From the NCBI GenBank assembly GCA_964350895.1, contig CAYGMG010000180.1:1-7205 (forward strand): a stretch of DNA of 7,205 nucleotides, read 5' to 3'. Position numbers and translations under genes: made by a program. Shown here piece after piece: positions 1 to 6,538 of the stretch. The notes under the pieces were generated by a model. The model made no database searches and was not told the DNA's origin. It was given only the letters and a program-made list of their open reading frames with translations. Each line of letters opens with the position of its first letter. Position 1 is the stretch's first letter. The stretch is from Pseudomarimonas sp964350895 (lineage in GTDB: Bacteria; Pseudomonadota; Gammaproteobacteria; Xanthomonadales; Xanthomonadaceae).

Positions 1-21
1 CGGATACGATCCGCTCCCACA
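1..21 (-). repeat. REP element, truncated by the window edge
   Basis: Read on the minus strand this starts with the REP head GTGGGAGC, followed by a perfect 6-bp stem (GCGGAT / ATCCGC) around a CGT loop. The last bases of the element fall outside the window. All 21 bases are the reverse complement of 7151-7171. The form matches the short palindromic REP sequences of Pseudomonas and Xanthomonas relatives, which are usually mobilised by RAYT transposases. No RAYT gene is in this window. Confidence 0.7.
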
Positions 22-68
22 GAAAGCCGGCGCAATGGATGGGCATCGACGAACGACAAATTTGCGCC

Positions 69-227
69 GAGGCTGTGTGAAAACCCGTTGCCGCTTTCGC
101 CGATTGGCTGCTGCGCGAAAATTTGAGTGGTTTCTGTAGGTGCGCAGGCTCAGAATCGACGTAGGACTGCGTACGTCGGATCAAATCGCCGGCGCTGCGA
201 CCTACCGTCGAGTTTTCACACGGCCTC
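69..227. repeat. Palindromic MITE-like element or insertion-sequence remnant
   Basis: The ends are inverted repeats: 69-87 (GAGGCTGTGTGAAAACCCG) and the complement of 209-227 match at 17 of 19 bases. Inside are a nested pair, GTAGGT at 136-141 against ACCTAC at 200-205, and a hairpin with a perfect 7-bp stem (157-163 with 172-178) around an 8-base loop. No open frame inside looks like a transposase. A GTGTGAAAAC-type terminus resembles insertion-sequence ends, so this may be a non-autonomous element or an internally deleted remnant. I cannot see a convincing target-site duplication, and the family is not assigned. Confidence 0.5.
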
Positions 228-262
228 CGCCCGAAGCAGACATTGGCAAACCGCAGCCGCCC

Positions 263-286
263 GTGGGAGCCAGCTTGCCCGCGACC
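263..286 (+). repeat. REP element, plus-strand copy of a REP pair
   Basis: It begins with GTGGGAGC, has an imperfect palindromic core around AGCTTGCC, and ends with GCGACC. This is the same head and tail as the REP at 7151-7176, with a different stem sequence. It is the left arm of the REPIN-like structure at 263-357. Confidence 0.65.
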
Positions 287-333
287 GTGGCGCTGCGGAT
301 TGACCGCAGCCTGTGGCCAGAGCGGATTTACGC

Positions 334-357
334 GGTCGCGCCCAAGGGCGCTCCAAC
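334..357 (-). repeat. REP element, minus-strand copy of a REP pair
   Basis: On the minus strand it reads GTTGGAGC at the head and GCGACC at the tail. The core is a perfect palindrome, GCGCCC-TT-GGGCGC (338-351). It is the right arm of the REPIN-like unit at 263-357. Confidence 0.65.
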
Positions 358-414
358 AAACAAGCGTGCCGTTCGGTTCTGCGGCGAGCGGCCGGGTTGT
401 GCCCGCACCGGACG

Positions 415-3400
415 CTACTGCCGGCGCTGCCGCGGCCTGCGCCCGCTCCAGCGGCGCAGGATCGAGCGCAGGGCCAATGGCTTGAGCGGCTTGTAGAGCA
501 CCTGACAGCCGTCGGCCTCGGCTTCGGCGCGAATCACTGGATCATGGTCGGCGGTAATCAGCGCGCAGGGCAGCTCTTGCAGGGGTGCCGGCAAGCCGCG
601 CCGCAGGGCAAGCCCGGTCAGGTTGTCGTCCAGGTGGTAGTCGAGCAGAAGCACATCGGGCACCGGCAGGTCGGCGAGCGGCTCGCGCTGGCCGATCAGA
701 CGCACCGTGCAGCCCCAGCCTTCCAGCAGGGCGCGCATGCCGGCGGCGACCGAGGCATCGTTGTCGATCACCCAGACCGACAGCTCCAGCGTGGTCCGTG
801 ACTCGCCGGGCGGCTGCGGTGCCGTGCTGTCCTGGCGCGCGGCGGCACGCGTCAGGGTCAGGGAAAACACGCTGCCCTTGCCCGGCGTCGAGCGCAGGGC
901 GACGCGGCTGCCGAGCAGCTGGGCGATGCGCTCGGCGATCGCAAGGCCAAGGCCGAGGCCACGGCCACCGCGATCCAGGCGATGGAACTCCTCGAAGATC
1001 ACCTGCTGGTGCTCGGCGGCAATGCCCGGCCCCTGGTCCCAGACCTCGATGCGAAGGGCGCCGCGCTCGCGCCGCACGCCGAGCAGGATCCGCCCGCGCT
1101 CGGTGTAGCGCACCGCGTTGGCGAGAAAGTTCTGCAGCACCCGGCGCAGCAGCTGGGGATCGCCATGCACCCAGGCGCGGGTTGCGACATGGTCGAGGCG
1201 CAGGCCCTTCTCCGCGGCGAGCACGGCGAACTCGGCGAGCAGCGGATCGAGCACCTCCTGCAGGGCGAAGTCGACCGGCCGCGGGCGCATTGCGCCGGCG
1301 CCCAGCCGGGAGATATCCAGCAAGCCCGAGAGCAGCGACTCGGCCGAGGACAGCGCGCCGAGCAGGTGCTCCACATCGGCCTGCTCGGCGCGCCCTTCCA
1401 CGCGCCGCGCGAGTGAGTGTCCGAACAGCCGCGCCGCGTTCAGCGGCTGGGCCAGGTCGTGGGTGATCGTGGCGAGCAGTCGGCTCTTGGCCAGGTTGGC
1501 CTGCTCGGCCTCGCTGCGCGCATGATCGAGATCGGCGGTGCGCTCCTCTACACGCTGTTCCAGCGATGCCGCAAACCGGGTCAGCTCGTCCTCGCTGCGA
1601 CGGAAGGCGGTGACGTCGGTAAAGGTGGTCAGGAAGCCACCACCGGCCATCGGCGCACCGCGGATCTCGACGATGGTGCCATCGGGAAGGCGGCGCTCGG
1701 CCAGGTGCGGGGTCGCGGAGCGCAGGTGCGACAGGCGCTTCTCAAGGCCGGCATCGTCATCGCCATCGCCCAGGGTTAGCTGCGCATGGCGGATCAGATC
1801 GGCGATCGGCTGGCCGACCTGCAGCAAGGCATCGGGAAAGCCGAACAGTTCTGCGTAGCGGCGGTTCCAGGCGACCAGGCGCAGCTCGGCATCGACCACG
1901 CTGATGCCCTGGCTCATGTTTTCCAGCGCCGCCGCCAGCACCTGACGGGAGAAGCGCGCCGCCTGCGCTGCCTCGCCTACCAGGGATGCCACCTGTTCGA
2001 TCTGCCGGTCGCTGCCCAGCCGCGCCGCGTCCAGCAGCAGGCGCGTCGAAGCGGCGCCGATTACGGCAGTCAGCTCATGGGCCACGCGGTCTTCGAGTTC
2101 GCCGACCGGCTGGCCGCTCTCGGCGAGCAGGCGGCGACTGCGCTCGCTGCCGAGGAAGCGCTGGGCAATCGGCTGCAGGGCCTCTGCGCCTAGCCGCGGC
2201 CCCATCGCCGCGCGCTCGCCGCCCGGGGCTATGCGCTGCACCACGACCATCACCAGCAGGTTCACCGCGAGGCTCGACCAGACCGCCAGCGAGAGCGGGT
2301 CCAGCCCGCCAAAGCGCAGCGCGGTCGGGGTTGGCGGGCCAAGCAGGGGCACAATCAGCACCCAGGCCCAGACCGTGAAACCGGCGATCAGCCCGGCGCC
2401 GATGGCGCGTGCCGACAGCCGCGGCCAGTACACGCCAAGGACCACCGCGGGGGCCAACTGGGCCAGCGCGGAGAAACTCTGTGCACCGATCTCGGCCAGC
2501 GAATCCAGCGAGCCCAGCGCACGCGAGTAGACATAGCCCAGGGCAAGCACCGCGGCAATGCCGAAGCGCCGGACCCGCGCCACATCGCCCAGCCAGCCGT
2601 GCACCGAGCCCTGTCGGCGCAGCAGCCAGGGCGTGACCCAGTGGTTGCCGATCATGATCGACAGCGAGAGGCTGGCCAGGATCACCATGCCGGTGGCCGC
2701 GGCAATGCCGCCAAGGAAGGCCAGCAGGGTGAGCGCGCGGGCGCCCTCGGCCAGCGGCAGGCCGAGCACGAACAGATCCGCCGGCAGGCCGACCGGCGAT
2801 AAGCGCAGCTGACCCGCCGCGGCCAGCGGCCAGATCGGCAGGCTGATCAGCAGCAAGAACAGCGGGAACAGCCAGCGTGCGGTGCGCAGCTGATCACGGC
2901 CGCCGCACTCGACCACGCCGACATGGAACTGGTGCGGCAGGGTGAACATCGCGGTCAGGCCGAGGAAGGCCAGGGTGATGTAGGCGCTCAAGCGCGGCGT
3001 CTCGACCGGCTCGACGTCCGTCGCCCACTGCGCATGCAGGTCCAGCGGGCCGTCGTACAGGCTGAAGGCGACGAAGGCGCCCACCGCCAGCATAGCCAGC
3101 AGTTTGAACAGCGCCTCGAAAGCCATCGCCTGCAGCAGGCCGCGATTGGCCTCGCTGGCCGAGGTGCGCCGGGTGCCGAAGAGCATGGCGAAGGCGGCCA
3201 TGATCAGGGCGACGTAGAAGGCGCTGTCCTGCCAGGCCGGTGGCTCGGCGCCGCCGGCGACCAGGGTCGAGTAGCTCATCGCCACCGCCTTCAGCTGCAG
3301 GGCGATGTAGGGCAGCATGCCGAGCACCACAAGGCCGGTGACCAGGGCAGCAAGGCCGCTCGACTGGCCAAAGCGCGAGGCGATGAAGTCGGCCACCGAG

Positions 3401-3690
3401 GTCGCGTTGGCGGCCTTGGAGTTGGCCAGCAGCCGGGTCAGGAAGGGCAGCCCGAACAGGTACAGCAGGATGGTGCCGAGGAAGGTCGGCGGCAGCCACC
3501 AGCCGTAGTTCACGCCCTGCGCCACGGTGCCGTAGAAAGTCCATGAGGTGCAGTAGATAGCCAGCGACAGCGAATAGATGATCGCCGCGCCGCGCCGCCC
3601 TGGCGCGTGCCGCTCACCCCACAGGGCGACCGCGAAAAGCAGGATCAGCCAGACGATGACCGCGGCGCCGACGCCACCAGCGCTCAGCAT
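415..3690 (-). CDS. Hybrid sensor histidine kinase with N-terminal sodium/solute symporter domain (CbrA-like) and C-terminal receiver
   Basis: A 1091-residue membrane sensor. Residues 1 to about 490 form a symporter (SSF) domain with roughly 13 hydrophobic segments. The stretches YSLSLAIYCTSWTFYG (39-54) and LPYIALQLK (126-134) closely resemble CbrA of Pseudomonas. Residues about 505-585 look like the STAC linker of transporter-kinases. Then come a PAS domain (about 585-695), a short coiled coil (698-735), a HisKA domain with phospho-acceptor His744 (THDLAQPLN), and an ATPase domain with N-box Asn858, G1 box DQGPGI (885-890) and G2 box GLGLGLAIA (911-919). A receiver follows (about 970-1085) with Asp976/Asp978, phospho-acceptor Asp1017, Thr1046 and Lys1067. 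All catalytic residues appear intact. The start is supported by alignment with CbrA, although no Shine-Dalgarno is seen. CbrA governs carbon/nitrogen use and its symporter half transports histidine; ligand and target here are unknown. CbrA itself lacks the receiver; the kinase-receiver half looks like NahK-type hybrids. It lies 46 bp after the nucleotidase gene. Confidence 0.93.
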   Translation of the reverse strand: MLSAGGVGAAVIVWLILLFAVALWGERHAPGRRGAAIIYSLSLAIYCTSWTFYGTVAQGVNYGWWLPPTFLGTILLYLFGLPFLTRLLANSKAANATSVADFIASRFGQSSGLAALVTGLVVLGMLPYIALQLKAVAMSYSTLVAGGAEPPAWQDSAFYVALIMAAFAMLFGTRRTSASEANRGLLQAMAFEALFKLLAMLAVGAFVAFSLYDGPLDLHAQWATDVEPVETPRLSAYITLAFLGLTAMFTLPHQFHVGVVECGGRDQLRTARWLFPLFLLLISLPIWPLAAAGQLRLSPVGLPADLFVLGLPLAEGARALTLLAFLGGIAAATGMVILASLSLSIMIGNHWVTPWLLRRQGSVHGWLGDVARVRRFGIAAVLALGYVYSRALGSLDSLAEIGAQSFSALAQLAPAVVLGVYWPRLSARAIGAGLIAGFTVWAWVLIVPLLGPPTPTALRFGGLDPLSLAVWSSLAVNLLVMVVVQRIAPGGERAAMGPRLGAEALQPIAQRFLGSERSRRLLAESGQPVGELEDRVAHELTAVIGAASTRLLLDAARLGSDRQIEQVASLVGEAAQAARFSRQVLAAALENMSQGISVVDAELRLVAWNRRYAELFGFPDALLQVGQPIADLIRHAQLTLGDGDDDAGLEKRLSHLRSATPHLAERRLPDGTIVEIRGAPMAGGGFLTTFTDVTAFRRSEDELTRFAASLEQRVEERTADLDHARSEAEQANLAKSRLLATITHDLAQPLNAARLFGHSLARRVEGRAEQADVEHLLGALSSAESLLSGLLDISRLGAGAMRPRPVDFALQEVLDPLLAEFAVLAAEKGLRLDHVATRAWVHGDPQLLRRVLQNFLANAVRYTERGRILLGVRRERGALRIEVWDQGPGIAAEHQQVIFEEFHRLDRGGRGLGLGLAIAERIAQLLGSRVALRSTPGKGSVFSLTLTRAAARQDSTAPQPPGESRTTLELSVWVIDNDASVAAGMRALLEGWGCTVRLIGQREPLADLPVPDVLLLDYHLDDNLTGLALRRGLPAPLQELPCALITADHDPVIRAEAEADGCQVLYKPLKPLALRSILRRWSGRRPRQRRQ

Positions 3691-3736
3691 GGCGTTTGCG
3701 CGATAGAGCGCGGCTGACCCGGACGCAGCACGTGGA

Positions 3737-4639
3737 TCAGCCGCGCAGCCAGGGCACGTGCCCGGTGGCGACGTGCTGGCGCGCCGACTCGACGTTGGCG
3801 TGCGAGTCGTCGAAGAAGATGTCGGCGCCGAAGGCCTGCAGGAATGGTCCCTTGTCCCGGCCTCCGAGGAACAACGCCTCGTCCAGGCGCACGCCCCAGT
3901 CGCGCAGGGTCAGGATCACCCGCTTGTGCGCCGGCGCCGAGCGCGCGGTGACCAGGGCGGTGCGCAGCGGCGAAGCCTCGGCCGGAAACGCCGCCTGGAT
4001 CTTGTGCAGGGCGCTGAGCACGCCGCGGAACGGCCCGGCGGGCAGCGGCTCGGCAGCCTTCTCGCGCTCGTTGCGGGCGAACGCCTCCAGCCCCTGGTCC
4101 TGGGAGATGCGCTCGCTCTGGTTGCCGAAGATCACCGCGTCGCCATCGAAGGCGACCCGCAGCTGGGTCGGATGGGCGCTGTTGCTGCGCGAGGGCAGCA
4201 GGGTTGCAGCGGCAACCCCGGCCTCCAGCGCGTTGCCGACATCCTCCGGGTGCGCGGAGAGGAACAGCGCCGCGCCGAACGGGCGGATATACGGCCAGGG
4301 CGGCGCGCCATTGCTGAAGGCGGCGCGCACGATGCCAAGCCCATGGTGCTCGATCGAGTTGAAGATCCGCAGGCCGGTGTCCGAGGAGTTGCGCGAGATC
4401 AGGATCACCTCGATCGCCGGCACGCCCTCGCGGCCCAGCGCATTCAGCGCGAGCAGCTTCTTGACCAGAGGGAAGGCGATCCCCGGCGCCAGCACCTGGT
4501 CTTCCTGGCTGCGCTGGTACTCGGCATAGACCTCAAGACCCTCGCGCTCGAACAGCAGGTGCGAATCCTCGAGGTCGAACAGCGCCCGCGAGGAAATCGC
4601 GATGACGAAGGGGTCCGGCGCGGCGTCAGGCGGGCTCAT
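3737..4639 (-). CDS. 5'-nucleotidase, cytosolic cN-I type (PF06189 family)
   Basis: A 300-residue soluble protein, full length for the family. It would hydrolyse nucleoside 5'-monophosphates to nucleoside and phosphate in the cytoplasm, using magnesium. Family signatures run along the whole chain: ISSRALFDLEDSH (15-27), the segment SRNSSDTGLRIFNSIEHHGL (82-101), FLSAHPEDV (126-134), FDGDAVIFG (164-172), LVTARSAP (229-236), LGGRDKGPFL (258-267) and FFDDSHANVE (275-284). These are HAD-like acidic and Ser/Thr loops. Its nucleotide preference cannot be read from sequence. The ATG at 4639 is chosen because family similarity begins about 10 residues later; no Shine-Dalgarno precedes it. It sits 90 bp after the secreted-protein gene and 46 bp before the kinase gene, all on one strand, so a shared transcript is possible. 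I see no functional link to the kinase beyond proximity. Confidence 0.88.
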   Translation of the reverse strand: MSPPDAAPDPFVIAISSRALFDLEDSHLLFEREGLEVYAEYQRSQEDQVLAPGIAFPLVKKLLALNALGREGVPAIEVILISRNSSDTGLRIFNSIEHHGLGIVRAAFSNGAPPWPYIRPFGAALFLSAHPEDVGNALEAGVAAATLLPSRSNSAHPTQLRVAFDGDAVIFGNQSERISQDQGLEAFARNEREKAAEPLPAGPFRGVLSALHKIQAAFPAEASPLRTALVTARSAPAHKRVILTLRDWGVRLDEALFLGGRDKGPFLQAFGADIFFDDSHANVESARQHVATGHVPWLRG

Positions 4640-4729
4640 GCGATGGCCAATGGGCGAACTGGACAGCGCGCAGCGTATCCGGTCGTCCGCTGCGCTGCTG
4701 CGAGGACGATGCCCATCGCCCTGCGCAGA

Positions 4730-5377
4730 TCAGGGACGGTCGACTGCAGCGCCATCCGCGCCCCACGGCGCTGGCGGTGCGGCCACCGGCTGGCTGAGGT
4801 CGAACTCGACCCGGAACAGCCGCCCGCTGGGCCGCGACAGCTCGTAGACCATGCGCTGGCCGGGCTCGATCTCGATCGCCCAGGTGTTCTGCAGCGAAGC
4901 CATCAGGCCATTGGTCTTGAAGTTGGCGATCGACTCGGCGTCGACCGGGAAGGCCTGGCGCCCGGCGCTGCCCGGCGCGCTGGTATCGCCACCGTACTGG
5001 GTGACCGCATCCGGACTGCCATCCTCATGGCGATGGTCATGCTTGAGCCGCAGACCGTTCGCGGTGCGGGTCAGCACCCAGGTCCGTGAACGATCCTCGC
5101 CGACGTGGAAGGGAATTCTCAGCTCGTCGGGCCCGCACTGCCGCACATGCATGACCAGGGTCTTGCCCTCGAACGCATCCGGCTCGCTGGGCGGCGGCAG
5201 GTTGGCGATGATCTTCCCGGCAAAGGCCTGCCCGCAGTGCGAGCGCAGGCGATCAAGGAATGCGTCGACCGACGACGCGGCGGCCGGCGAAGCAGCTCCC
5301 GGTGTGGCAGCAGAAGGCAGCGGCGCCAGCGCGAGCAGGCCGGCAAGAGCGATCGAGATCAGTTGGTAGATTTTCAT
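4730..5377 (-). CDS. Secreted or periplasmic protein of unknown function
   Basis: A 215-residue protein with a clear Sec signal peptide: MKIYQ, a hydrophobic core LISIALAGLLALAPL (6-20), and a likely cleavage near Ala24 (SAA-TPG). An Ala/Pro-rich linker follows. The mature part has two cysteines (Cys48 and Cys81) that could form a disulfide. It has a conserved-looking central segment LRLKHDHRHEDGSPDAVTQY (109-128) rich in His and Asp, and a C-terminal segment with WAIEIEPGQRMVYELSRP (166-183) that reads like beta strands. I recall similar uncharacterised secreted proteins in proteobacteria but cannot name a function. There is no lipobox, so it is probably periplasmic or exported rather than a lipoprotein. 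The HDHRHED cluster might bind metal; that is speculation. It is the first gene of the minus-strand run and diverges from the channel gene. Confidence 0.8.
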   Translation of the reverse strand: MKIYQLISIALAGLLALAPLPSAATPGAASPAAASSVDAFLDRLRSHCGQAFAGKIIANLPPPSEPDAFEGKTLVMHVRQCGPDELRIPFHVGEDRSRTWVLTRTANGLRLKHDHRHEDGSPDAVTQYGGDTSAPGSAGRQAFPVDAESIANFKTNGLMASLQNTWAIEIEPGQRMVYELSRPSGRLFRVEFDLSQPVAAPPAPWGADGAAVDRP

Positions 5378-5465
5378 CGGCCAAGCTTACGTCGATCAGG
5401 GCGTGGCTGCGCGCGGCGCCGGCGGAATGGTCTAGGCTCGCGGTCGACGGCGGGGAGAACAGCGG
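5378..5465. promoter_or_regulatory. Divergent intergenic region for the secreted-protein and channel genes
   Basis: These 88 bp separate two genes transcribed away from each other, so promoters for both are expected here or overlapping the gene starts. I find no convincing -35/-10 pair on either strand. TAGGCT at 5433-5438 is a possible weak -10 for the channel gene but has no matching -35. Confidence 0.4.
5452..5457 (+). promoter_or_regulatory. Shine-Dalgarno site of the channel gene
   Basis: GGGGAG lies 8 bases before the ATG at 5466. It is the strongest ribosome-binding site in the window and supports that start over the second in-frame ATG at 5475. Confidence 0.7.
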
Positions 5466-6506
5466 ATGGATTTCATGGGGTGGCTATGGGAGGCACTGCG
5501 CGCGGGCGTGCCGATGCTTGCCGTACTGCTAGGCGTGGTGCTGGCCCTGGCCGGCATCAACACCGTGCTGCGCCGGCGCTGGCGCAGCAAGCCCGAGCTG
5601 CAGTTCCGCTTCCAGCTGATCATGCTGGCCCTGACCCTGGCTGGCCTGATCGCCCTACTGGTCGCCCTGCCGGTAAGCGAAACCCTGCGCGGCCAGCTGC
5701 TCAGCCTGCTTGGCATCCTGCTCAGCGCGTCGATCGCCCTGGCCTCGACCACCTTCATCGGCAATGTCATGGCCGGGGTGATGCTGCGCCTGATCCAGAA
5801 CGCGCGGCCGGGCGACTTCATCAGCGTCGGCGATCTGAGCGGGCGGATCACCGAGATGGACCTGCTGCACACCGAACTGCAAACCGAGGACCGCGACCTG
5901 GTCACCGTGCCCAACCTGCTGATGGTGACCCAGCCACTGCGCCGGGTCCGCGCCAGCGGCACCATCGTCTCCTGCGAGGTTTCGCTCGGCTACGACGTGC
6001 CGCGCAAGCGGATAGCCAGCCTGCTGGTCGAGGCCAGCGCCGCGGCGGGCCTTGAGGAGGGCTTCGTGCAGGTGCGCCAGCTCGGCGACTTTTCGGTGAC
6101 CTACCGGGTGGCCGGCCTGCTCAGCGACACCACCCACCTGATCTCGACCCGTTCCAAGCTGCGCGAGGCGGTGCTCGACCACCTGCACGGCGCGGACATC
6201 GAGATCGTCTCGCCCAACTTCATGAACACCCGCGCCCTGGGCGAGAACCAGCGCACATTGCCGCAGGCCGAGGCCAGCCCGGCCGGCGTCGAAGACGCAT
6301 CGAGCGGCGAGGCCGAAGCGGTCGCCTTCGACAAGGCCGACGAGGCGGCCTCGGTCGAGCAGCTGCGCAGCGCGCTCAAGGATCGCGAGGCTGCTCTTGA
6401 GGACGAAAAGGACAAGGGCCGCCGCGAGGCCGGCCGCGCCGAGCTGGACACCCTGGGCGAACGCATCGAACAGGCCGAGACGGCGCAGCGCGAAGCGGAG
6501 TCCTGA
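5466..6506 (+). CDS. MscS-family mechanosensitive ion channel
   Basis: A 346-residue inner-membrane channel of the small MscS type, which opens under membrane tension and releases solutes during osmotic downshift. Hydrophobic helices lie at about 13-35, 48-70 and 76-110. The third is the pore helix and runs into GNVMAGVMLRLIQNARPGDF (99-118), the family's pore-to-beta-domain junction. The beta domain (about 115-160) has VGDLSGRITEMDL and the TVPN turn (147-150). The alpha/beta cytoplasmic domain ends near SPNFMNTRAL (249-258). Against E. coli MscS, the Gln-Gly hinge of the pore helix appears replaced by Thr-Thr (95-96) by my alignment. Residues about 260-346 are an extra tail: an acidic Ala/Glu-rich linker and then a highly charged predicted coiled coil (about 293-345). 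The gene diverges from the secreted-protein gene and converges on the FmdB-type gene. Confidence 0.9.
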   Translation: MDFMGWLWEALRAGVPMLAVLLGVVLALAGINTVLRRRWRSKPELQFRFQLIMLALTLAGLIALLVALPVSETLRGQLLSLLGILLSASIALASTTFIGNVMAGVMLRLIQNARPGDFISVGDLSGRITEMDLLHTELQTEDRDLVTVPNLLMVTQPLRRVRASGTIVSCEVSLGYDVPRKRIASLLVEASAAAGLEEGFVQVRQLGDFSVTYRVAGLLSDTTHLISTRSKLREAVLDHLHGADIEIVSPNFMNTRALGENQRTLPQAEASPAGVEDASSGEAEAVAFDKADEAASVEQLRSALKDREAALEDEKDKGRREAGRAELDTLGERIEQAETAQREAES

Positions 6507-6538
6507 GCCGGCCGCCAGAGCACGGCGCGCATCAAGCC

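Larger units (their letters stand above)
263..357. repeat. REPIN-like inverted REP doublet
   Basis: Two REPs in opposite orientation (263-286 on plus, 334-357 on minus) are separated by 47 bases. Their inner ends, CGCGACCG at 280-287 and CGGTCGCG at 333-340, pair perfectly, so the whole unit can fold into one long hairpin. The spacer holds its own hairpin: a 7-bp stem, 292-298 with 304-310, around ATTGA. The unit lies 58 bp past the stop codon of the minus-strand kinase gene, where it could act as a transcription terminator or mRNA 3'-end stabiliser. That role is inferred; REP doublets elsewhere have it. No U-tract terminator is visible between the kinase stop and this structure. Confidence 0.6.

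Noticed and set aside
29..68. Inverted repeat GGCGCAA (29-35) with TTGCGCC (62-68)
   Set aside because: Only 7 bp with a 26-base loop, and it has no clear relation to the REP or to the adjacent element; chance is a sufficient explanation.
140..496. 118-codon plus-strand frame through the left repeat cluster
   Set aside because: It is built from the palindromic element and the REP doublet and runs into the end of the kinase gene. Its composition follows the repeats, and there is no upstream ribosome-binding site.
2923..3546. 207-codon plus-strand frame opposite the symporter domain
   Set aside because: It is antisense to a strongly conserved membrane domain, and its Gln/Gly/Arg-rich translation looks like a shadow.
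4640..4732. The secreted-protein stop (TGA at 4732-4730) and the nucleotidase start are in the same frame, with 30 open codons between, suggesting a readthrough fusion
   Set aside because: A 30-codon gap without stops is expected by chance at this GC content. The two proteins are unrelated in type (exported versus cytoplasmic), and nucleotidase homology begins only after its ATG.
3758..5089. 443-codon open frame on the plus strand opposite the nucleotidase and secreted-protein genes
   Set aside because: It runs antisense across two well-supported genes, has Arg/Gly/Ala-rich composition typical of a GC-rich shadow frame, and shows no recognisable domain.
5105..6055. 316-codon plus-strand open frame bridging the secreted-protein and channel genes
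   Set aside because: It crosses the divergent promoter spacer and overlaps the channel gene in another frame. The translation is low-complexity Arg/Ala/Gly with no family features.
6507..6538. Bidirectional terminator between the convergent channel and FmdB-type genes
   Set aside because: The 32-bp gap holds no stem with a following T-run on either strand.
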